From the NCBI GenBank assembly GCA_027186245.1, contig CP114497.1:2549501-2613500 (forward strand): 64,000 nucleotides of DNA, read 5' to 3'. The notes beneath the pieces are model-generated. The model was not told the origin of the DNA and did not search any database. It was given only the letters and a program-made list of their open reading frames with translations. This DNA is from Coriaria nepalensis. Its lineage: Eukaryota > Streptophyta > Magnoliopsida > Cucurbitales > Coriariaceae. The position numbers and the translations under genes were made by a program. Numbering within the stretch: the stretch's first letter is position 1; each line of letters begins with the position of its first letter. Below, one piece after another: positions 56,448-64,000 of this stretch.

Positions 56448-59400
56448 CTAAAGAGAAGACCGGGATAAACTCTTGCTCCTGCTCCTGCTCCTGCTCGGTA
56501 TCCTGCTTGCACTGCACCTATTTGGGCTTTCACTTGTGCGCTTCTGTCAAAGTTGAATGGGACAAGGATAAGATTGGAAAAAACAGAGTCAAAATAGAAC
56601 CGAATGGCAGCGACCAAATTAATAAGCCCATAGAGGTCAACAAGTCTGATCAGAATAGAAGCTACAAAAAATCAGAAAATCTTGAAGAAGAAACTTCAAA
56701 TGCCTATTGGAGATTATCATTGAACCAGATGATGCCTCAAGGGGACTCTACTGCCAGGATGCAATATCAAGAAAGAAAGGAAGAGAGAAAAATAACTTAC
56801 GGGAGGCGATGGAGATCTGGATCTTGAGCGAGATCTGCAAAAGTTCCACAAACAACCAAGTTTAAAATCTAAACACTCTTTTTACCAATTTCGATCCAAG
56901 AGCCTTGATGTGCCACTTCCACGTCATAGTAAGATATAAGGAAGAGAAGGTAAAAAAAAGGCTATAACATTACAGCAGTTCAACAAAGAAAACATTTAAG
57001 TCAATTCGTATGATTTCAGATGATATTAGATGATCTAAAAGAAACCATGAGAGCTTGTTATTATGACATTAGTGGACAGGAGAAAGCATTCTTCCCACAG
57101 AAGTCCATAATGATTCCAGATGGTGCGTCCTATTAGCTTGTCAAATGTTGAAGCAGAAAATGAAAATGAAATCGATGTTGACTTCCAAATTCCATGGCAA
57201 CTAGGGTCAAGATATCCAGCTCTATTGCTGAAATCCATGATCTCCTTCCCAATCTAGCACCCATGGACATTGCAATGCTAAAAGCATTAGAACAGAGGTA
57301 CCAGAAGGTTTCAAAGCTGTCCATCTAAAAAACAGCATACCTCCATGACCAAAAAAGCATTGCAGGCAACTGAACCATTATCTCATCAAGATCCTAATAT
57401 CCAATTCCCCATTTGCTGCATTAATCCATATCTAAAAAAAGAAACAAGTAATTCTCACACATAAAAGGGAAGAAAATGAATACTTTTTAAGGCCAGTACA
57501 TTTTCTCAATCACCACAAAAGACATTTAGCAAAGGTTTAGAAACGTTTCCCCCAACCTGCCTCAAACAGCTCTGATGAATCCACCCGCAGACAAGAACAC
57601 TATTAACTCATGGTTTCAATCATTAACTATTTTACAGCTCAGTTTCACAACGTTTATTTTGTATCAGAACTCTATCTATAACAAACAAAATGCATTCATC
57701 CCCTGTGGATGGCCTCAAATGGAAAAATAAATTGGAATGGAACAGAACAATAGAAGTACTATTACAGTCCATATGATCATATGAGAAAGAAGAATGGGAC
57801 CTGATGATCACTCATAGTAGAAATAAGGGAAAAGTTCACATATAATAGAGAAACTTGTGCATACCTTGACAGAGAATGAGACCTCGATCGAGAATGGGCC
57901 AGAGAAGCAGACCTTGAACGAGATTTAGCAGGGGAGCGGCGTGAAGATCTGGCCTTAGGAGACTTGCTGCAAAGCAAGAGACTTTAATCTATATATATTC
58001 TAACACAAGCTAAGATCCTAATTTTAGGAAAATATTCAAACCTCCAGCTCCGGCTCCTGCTCCTGCTCCTACTGTAACCCCGGCTCCGACTACGACTGCG
58101 GCTATAACTTCTGCCCCTTGAATAAGATCGCCCACGACTAGGACTCCTAGAGAGATCGTGTTTCGAATCATATTCCCTCACCTATCAACACATGACATAG
58201 TTACTTATCAGACTGACGTGCAAGGTAAGAAACATTCACAGGAAAATTATAAGTTCAGTTCATACACGAACATATGCCCTAGAAAATGCATTCCGGAACT
58301 CAGAGTCATCAAGCTTCTTAATCTGTAGTAGCAAGTGCATGAGATGTCAAGGACATTTCTATAGTCTCAAAGGCTATTAAAGATATCAGCTGAGAGATAA
58401 AGAAGTGGGGGAGAGGAAAAACTTACTGCATATTTCATGTCATCATAGTTTGTGTAATCCACGATTCCTGTTGTTCCTACAATATTATCAAACAAATCAA
58501 CTACTACAGTGAGTATGCAACCAGTAATTATATATGCATTCGAATCCAACACATATTAAAAAGAATACCCCCCCCCCCCTCCCCTCTCCAGGCATCACTA
58601 GAATCAATTATATATTACAATTAGTTGAATGTATATCATACCACTTCCATCACGGAAAACCTGGGAGAAGCATACATCCCCTGCTCTTCGCATATGATCC
58701 TTGAAATTTTAAAGAGGTAAGGGTCAATATTGAATGAGAGAAGTGATAGCACTCACGAACATACACAGATTCAAACCCAACTAGATGAGTATGAGGATCA
58801 CCTTAAGGTCTTGCCATGAAGCAGACGCAGGCAAACCTGTGACTAAGACTGCATGGAAAAATAAGAAAAGAATTCAGATGTATCATATGCAACCAAATAC
58901 TATCATAGTTCCACAAAAAAGATAAAATACCACGATAATCAGAACGTCTTGATGCTCCACGGGCACCCTGACCATTGCTATAACTACTATAGCGGTCACT
59001 TGATGATGAATGTCCACGACCTCCGTGTGCAAGTTCCACCTATAATCAGAAAATACAATAGGTTTACAAATACCACTCCTGTGAAAAATGAAAATGCGTG
59101 CAATATAGGATCTGATGACCAACCCTTAATCGATGGCCATCAAAGTCATAGCCATCACGTCCGTGAATTGCATCTTGGGCATCTTGAGCATCTTCAAACT
59201 ACAGAGCAGACAACAGAAAGATAAATAAGGGTGTTGATAAGCATATAAAAGCAAATTGAAGCTTTTAGGGAACTTGCCTCAACAAATGCATACCCAGGGG
59301 GCCTCGGTGGAACCTTCAGGTCAATCTGAACTATTCGACCATACTGCAAGTAAATTGTTGTAAGATGAAGAGATCATGGAAAATTTTCACCTTTTAATTA

Positions 59401-60047
59401 TAACCACCTTTTAATTATAACCACTTTTTAATTATAACCACTTTTTAATTATTATCACTTTTTAATTATAACCACTTATGTTGTTATCATAATACCAAAC
59501 TTTTTTAAAATTACAAGCTTAATTTGAACTTCGTAATATAAATGTCGTTTACTAATTAATAATATAAGATAAACCATATGAGTTAATTCATGCCCCGTAG
59601 ATTGTTTCCGAGTAACAAATTTCTCATAGAAGTAGTTCCACTAAATGGAAAATTGATTATTTCCAAATAGACAAGATTTGTAAATCAACATCAATTCACA
59701 ATCGAATGGATCTTGATATCCATCGTAATGCAACTTACTTATTCTCGCGTTATGGGTATAAACCTAAGTTGACATCTTAGGTTATCTAGAAATACTAGAT
59801 TTTATACAAGAAAAGGTTATTACAACACAAGATAAGACTATCTTCATAAATTCCATCCAAAAATGCACGATTGATCCCTTTGTAGTGCACTTCAAAAGCT
59901 CAACCATAAAATTTCTTCATGAGCTAAAGAAAATTTCAAGAACAGCTTTCATCGAGTTACCTTGTAAAACAAGTCTTCCACTTCTCTCTCGCGAATATCA
60001 CCAGGAAGATTCCCCACGTAAAGTGTTCTGCTTGCCCGGCTACTCAT
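56448..60047 (-). CDS. SR34A: SR splicing factor, SR34A-like (SF2/ASF type)
   Basis: Nuclear serine/arginine-rich protein that binds exonic enhancers and recruits U1 and U2AF; orthologue group of human SRSF1. Twelve exons in transcript order: 60047-59961, 59343-59278, 59198-59124, 59039-58931, 58848-58802, 58699-58642, 58476-58427, 58322-58266, 58181-58042, 57966-57865, 56834-56801 and 56543-56448; 921 nt, 306 aa. RRM1 has TLYVGNLP (RNP2) and PPGYAFVEF (RNP1). RRM2 carries the SWQDLKDHMR signature that defines this subfamily. The RS domain ([20 protein letters not shown] and onwards) fills the C-terminus. Intron 2 has a GC donor (GAG/GCAAGT). The 616-bp intron 1 and 1030-bp intron 10 are much longer than the others, and plant SR genes commonly splice such introns alternatively. 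The last exon is supported by phase and RS-type codons. Confidence 0.95.
59389..59478 (-). repeat. 17-bp AT-rich tandem repeat in SR34A-like intron 1
   Basis: Five imperfect units of about 17 bp (TTTTTAATTATAACCAC), with one unit reading ATTATCAC. It lies close to the 3' splice site of the long first intron. Confidence 0.85.
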
Positions 60048-60340
60048 TTTCCCTAATACATACACATCCAGAAAAGAAAACAGAAGATAAATCACAGAAA
60101 CGAACAGAAAGGAGAGACCAAAAAAACTAGTGACATAGCTAGAAGACAAAAACTACGAAGCATATGCACAAATCCATATCCCGATTTGCTCTATACATCC
60201 GTTCGAATCAGACTCTTCACCTCTCAAGTGCATCAAGAACACGAATCCGCGAAAAAAAATGTAAATTCAAGACTCGAATAGTTACTTACGTCGAAATCGT
60301 TGGATTCCGAAGCCCAAATGCAAAGGACTTCCTCCCTAAG

Positions 60341-60349
60341 TTAGGGTTT
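60341..60349 (-). promoter_or_regulatory. Telobox in the SR34A-like leader
   Basis: TTAGGGTTT on the + strand, AAACCCTAA in the sense of the gene, about 300 bp upstream of the start codon. Function inferred from motif. Confidence 0.4.
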
Positions 60350-60429
60350 TGCAATTGAAGGATGGGAGGATTTCGGAGATAACTGGAGATAGTGTGGACT
60401 AGTTTAGGCTGCTCGTGTGTGTCACCTTG

Positions 60430-60433
<4 letters not shown>

Positions 60434-60473
<40 letters not shown>

Positions 60474-60479
60474 TAAATG
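60434..60479. repeat. (AT)23 microsatellite
   Basis: Uninterrupted AT dinucleotide run between two divergent genes; likely length-variable between individuals. Confidence 0.95.
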
Positions 60480-60580
60480 GAGTTAGTTTACAGTGTGGAA
60501 CGACGTCGTGGCAATTAAGACTGTTGTATTCCTAGGGAAAAGAGGGACGTCTGAAGAAGGGAAGGGAAGGGAAGAGGAAG

Positions 60581-61211
60581 ATGTTGAAAGAAGCGGTGAG
60601 GGCGTACAGGGCGGTGGTTAGGGCGACGAGGAAATCGTTCGGCCGGCGATTCATTGATGCTGAGAGAATCAGCTGCTGAGGTCCGAAAGAAATTCGAAGA
60701 GAATCGCAATGTCAGATCGGAGACGGAGATCCAGAACTGCTCGAAGAGGCTCGCGAGGCTTCCGACTTCATCTCCACCATGATCGTCCAAGCTAAGCTCA
60801 GCTCTAGTGGTGCCTACGGTATTTTCTCTCTCCCTCTCCCTCTCTCTTTCTAGCTTCAAATATTGCGTCTGAAGTTCAAATCATCAGCTGTATCGACAAT
60901 TTCGAAAGAGTTGCGAAAGTATGAAGCTTAAAGTAGTGAGCCCTCCGCCCGCTCACGCTCCTTACCAACAACGCGGCGCTCCGCCGGAACACACCATACC
61001 GCTCTTCGAATTTTTTAATGAAAATTCAAATCAATTATTTGTCATCGCTTGAATTTGATAATGATAGATGATCTTTTTTCGGTCAATTTCAACTTTTGGA
61101 TGATAATATTTCGATTTTTTCACTTGCATTGCAGAAGTGAAGCCGAGTAAAGAGCACTTAGGTGCAACACTTGAGCTTCCTTCAGAAGAGATTCTTCGGA
61201 AATCTGGATAG
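60581..61211 (+). pseudogene. MZM1/LYRM7-like complex III assembly factor, disrupted by two indels
   Basis: LYR-motif protein related to yeast Mzm1 and human LYRM7, a mitochondrial matrix chaperone for the Rieske protein in complex III assembly. Exon 1 60581-60818, exon 2 61135-61211. The start [20 protein letters not shown] contains the YR of the LYR motif. One extra G near 60651 shifts the frame; the family sequence continues in another frame ([18 protein letters not shown]). One base is missing near 60735, returning to the first frame ([19 protein letters not shown]). Exon 2 (HLGATLELPSEEILRKS) is intact. The two indels cancel in total length (315 nt) but the frame between them meets TGA at 60677-60679 after 32 codons. 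Either a recent pseudogene or an error in the assembly. Confidence 0.8.
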
Positions 61212-62342
61212 TCAGAGAGAGGTCCTCGCCTTCTCTTTTGTCAATTTATGGTTTTGTTATGTTAGTCTAACTTTCCCTCTTGATTCAATTATCATGCTCT
61301 TGACTAGTGTAAACTATTGTCATCAAACAATTCCCCTTCCATCCACAGGGAGCCCTGCGCCTTTTACCAGGATAATCTCTCTTTCTGCAATAACTTTTTG
61401 TAACACTAGAAAGCTTGTTTACTCTATTGGGATTAGAGGTCAGTTTGATTTCTTCAATGAGAGCTATTCATTTTGGATTTTACTTGGCTATGAATAATGC
61501 TCCTTCTGCACGTTCCATATGAACTGTCAAGAAAATATTGAATTTTGACTCTGAAATCTGTGAAGATATTTAAGCTCGTAAAATCAAATGGCCAACTTCT
61601 GATAAATCTTGTACCATACTTAACAAATTTCTTTCTTTTTCTTTATGTGGGATATCAGCATTTCACATGCCTATTGAAATTTCGAGATCTGTATGAATCT
61701 AGATAAAGATAAAAGTGTGTATTTGAAACCTATCGAATATGTAGCAGGTGGTATTCTTACATTCATGCAAACTGAAAACCTATACTTCAAAAGCAATCAT
61801 GTGAACTGACGCATGAAGATTATGACAATGACCCTCTTTAACCTAGTTCGATCTGCCATGTTAGAAATGATTGCCTCACCCAAGCTTGATTAAGGAGTCT
61901 ATCTTTATGCGAGGACTGGTCATAAATGAAGATACGTGGAACCTTTTCTTAGATCCAGATTCATCCCGAGCACACTCAATTCTAGGGCTATCAGCATATG
62001 TAATTAATTATGTCCAACTTTATTTTCCTTAGATCATACTAATAAATATTCTCATCCCAAGTTCATGAGAAACTCATCTACCCTTCACATGTTTTCTTCA
62101 CCTTTCTAACTCATTTTCCACCCAGCTAAACACTTCTTTATTGCATTCACCATTCCCTTGCCTTATGATGCAGCACAATATCTGCAAAAAAGAGAAAAGA
62201 AAAAGCTCCAATACCCTTTCCAACTCAGCCAAATCCTTTACTCTTTATTACCCTTGATAAACTCACCTTGGAAAGTCCAAACTGTAATATCTCAAAATTT
62301 CATCTAAAGGCCCCATTTTAACATTGAAATCTTTCAGCTAGA
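61212..62342. other. Spacer between the MZM1-like gene and the PMEI gene
   Basis: Contains the 3' UTR of the MZM1-like gene and the PMEI promoter. A 111-codon plus frame (61162-61497) overlaps MZM1 exon 2 and has no family I recognise. Nothing else is seen. Confidence 0.5.
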
Positions 62343-62957
62343 ATGAGAATGGCTCTTGTGAAGTACATTTTTCTAGCTATCTTGCTCCTTTCATTGCTAA
62401 CGGATTCAGCTCAATCATCATCAGATAGTAATCATAGCCATAGCTATGTTCAAGATGCATGTAGCGTGACACAATATACTGAGCTCTGTATTTGCGCACT
62501 ATCTCCATACTCTAACATCGCCAAGAGAAGCTCTACCATGTGGGCAAGTGCAGGCGTCTCAGTTACTATTAATGAGACGAAAAGTGTAGTTCAGTACTTG
62601 AGAAAGCTCAAGTCATTTCACAGTTTTAGTGGGAGAAACGCAATTGCTCTTTCAGATTGCATTGAGTGCTTAGGAAATGGGATCAATGAACTCCATAGAT
62701 CACTTGGTCTACTCAGAAGGTTGACTAAAAATGCTTTTGATGCTCAATTGAGTGATTTGATTACATGGATTAGTGCTGCACTTACTGATGGAGAGACTTG
62801 CATTGATGGGTTCGATGAAGAGCAAAAGGGTAATAATAACAATCAAATTAAATCGCTCCGAAATCGGGTTGTTAATGTTACTTATGTTACTAGTAATGCT
62901 CTTGCTCTAGCTAATAAGCTTGCATCTACCGGTTTGGAAGATGTTCGTAATTTGTAG
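62343..62957 (+). CDS. Plant invertase/pectin methylesterase inhibitor (PMEI) domain protein
   Basis: Small secreted inhibitor of cell-wall pectin methylesterase or of invertase; the two cannot be told apart by eye. Intronless, 204 aa. A signal peptide (YIFLAILLLSLLTDSAQS) is followed by the four-helix-bundle PMEI domain, with the first disulphide pair in DACSVTQYTELC, a second in SDCIECL, and a further Cys in TCIDGF. The length and single exon are typical. There are two possible starts close together (MRMAL); the first is used. Confidence 0.93.
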   Translation: MRMALVKYIFLAILLLSLLTDSAQSSSDSNHSHSYVQDACSVTQYTELCICALSPYSNIAKRSSTMWASAGVSVTINETKSVVQYLRKLKSFHSFSGRNAIALSDCIECLGNGINELHRSLGLLRRLTKNAFDAQLSDLITWISAALTDGETCIDGFDEEQKGNNNNQIKSLRNRVVNVTYVTSNALALANKLASTGLEDVRNL

Positions 62958-64000
62958 ACTCTCGTGAGAGAGGGGGAAATCTCGAACGATCCGAGTGTAT
63001 AATGGTTTTATGTTGGGATAAAGAGAGACTTCCATTCCTCTTATTAGAGACTTTGGGTAAGATATGATTATCCTGTTTGAAATGGTATTAGGCTGTTTTG
63101 GCTATAAACAATCTCAAATAAAATGGTGTTGACTCCTCTAAGAATAGATTTCATGAAGCTTATAATTGTTATATTATAGTCACATTATTGTGTACTTTTT
63201 GTAACATAATAATAAATAATTGAGTATAATTATACGTGGTTCAAGTTTGAGAGTATTAAAATTAAAATGTAAGAAAGAATTTATTGTGGACGTTATCATG
63301 CTTTTTTATTAAGGGAAAAAAATTATTTTATAAAATTAAAATAAATATTTTGTTTATTTTTCTTTAATAGAATAAAATATTTTAAGTTTGAGAAATAAAA
63401 CCAATATTAAAAATTATCTAATTTAACAATTATTTAAAATAAAAATCGAATTTAATATTACATAAAGAAAAAAAAAATGATTAACTATATAATCTAAAAT
63501 ACCATGAATAATTGATTATTCGACTATGTTTTATGTTTGGTTGAAGAGAAAGAGAAAAGCAACTTAAATGGATTTTTGTTTTGTTTTGATGTTATGATAA
63601 TATTTTTAAACAGGGAATTTAACTTTCCCTATAATTTGTATAATTTTATATATGAGAAGAATAAAAATTAATATTTTTATTAGAATGATTATATCTTCAT
63701 TGCTCGATTGCTCGAGCAATTATGACAAAAGTCTTGTTTGCTCGATTGTTTTATGCCCTAAGGTCTATAAGGATAATGAACAATCGAGCATTACTGGAAC
63801 TTTTGAATTAGCAAGATATCGAGCATTACTAAAACTTTAGAACTATCCAACATCAATATTTAATTCATTTATTTCAATAATTCTAATAAAAAAATCTAAT
63901 TTCCTTATACTTTTTTCCTTTCACAGAAATGAAAATATTATTCGTAATGATATGCTTTGATGGCGAATGGAAGGAAAATGTGAATCCAAATGAGAAAGAG
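62958..64000. other. AT-rich flank after the PMEI gene
   Basis: Starts with the PMEI 3' UTR. Very AT-rich from about 63230. Around 63700-63830 a few copies of CGAGCA/TGCTCG occur, including the palindrome TTGCTCGAGCAA at about 63708. No gene is seen. Confidence 0.5.

Larger units (their letters stand above)
60048..60580. promoter_or_regulatory. Shared head-to-head promoter of the SR34A-like and MZM1-like genes
   Basis: Start codons on opposite strands are 533 bp apart. The region has a telobox in the SR sense (TTAGGGTTT at 60341-60349) and an (AT) run of about 46 bp at 60434-60479 that separates the two sides. A bidirectional promoter is inferred from layout only. Confidence 0.5.

Noticed and set aside
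56375..56827. 150-codon plus-strand open frame with a Cys-Ser run
   Set aside because: Antisense to the last two exons of the SR34A-like gene; the run is the complement of RS codons.
60515..60859. 114-codon minus-strand open frame
   Set aside because: Antisense to the MZM1-like exon 1; no family match, while the plus strand has a clear LYR-type protein.
63652..63840. 62-codon frame with CGAGCA-type repeats
   Set aside because: Very AT-rich context, short, no family; the palindrome TTGCTCGAGCAA alone is not evidence of an element.

Overview
This is nuclear DNA from a flowering plant, almost certainly a eudicot. All intact genes have GT-AG introns (one GC-AG), the spacers are AT-rich, and several genes belong to plant or land-plant families: an SPX-RING ubiquitin ligase, an APO protein, an EID1-like F-box protein, an SR34-type splicing factor, a pectin methylesterase/invertase inhibitor and GH1 beta-glucosidases. 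Ty1-copia retrotransposons, some with a tRNA-iMet primer site, fill much of the right half. I cannot name the species from the sequence. Gene models below were built by hand: each exon was checked for splice sites, phase and family-consistent protein sequence.

Left part (1-14.4 kb), gene-dense: the 3' half of a DAA1-like AAA ATPase gene (+), a complete PMS1 mismatch-repair gene (+), LSM4 (+), and a p23 co-chaperone gene (-) convergent with LSM4. Next, 14.4-22.2 kb is an AT-rich desert with a heavily decayed copia reverse transcriptase/RNase H fragment, a possible old LTR, and simple or local repeats.

Middle (22.2-31.9 kb): an NLA/BAH1-type SPX-RING E3 ligase gene (+) convergent with NOP16 (-), a second AT-rich spacer, a universal stress protein gene (+) with a broken copy of its last exon downstream, and an APO4-like organelle splicing factor gene (+).

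GH1 cluster and retrotransposon island (32.2-54.0 kb): a tandem array of beta-glucosidase copies on the minus strand. Copy A (32.2-35.4 kb) is dead and has a 641-bp solo LTR in an intron. Copy B (36.0-39.2 kb) is an intact 13-exon gene. Copy C (50.1-50.9 kb) is only the last exons of a dead copy, with one intron precisely missing. A plus-strand fragment of GH1 exon 7 lies next to C and was hit by two copia elements only 10 bp apart: a young one (39.9-45.2 kb, minus strand, LTRs nearly identical) and an old one (45.3-50.1 kb, plus strand). Both have perfect target-site duplications. A third LTR with a primer-binding site lies at 50.9-51.6 kb, followed by antisense copia gag-protease-integrase remains.

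Right part (54.2-64 kb): an EID1-like F-box gene (-), an SR34A-type SR protein gene (-, 12 exons), a head-to-head MZM1/LYRM7-like gene broken by two opposite 1-nt indels (+), and a small PMEI-domain gene (+). I found no tRNA or rRNA gene, no CRISPR array and nothing that looks like an undescribed molecular system. The most unusual material is the GH1 copy array with its closely spaced retrotransposon insertions, an in-frame 120-bp duplication in PMS1, and the broken MZM1-like gene.
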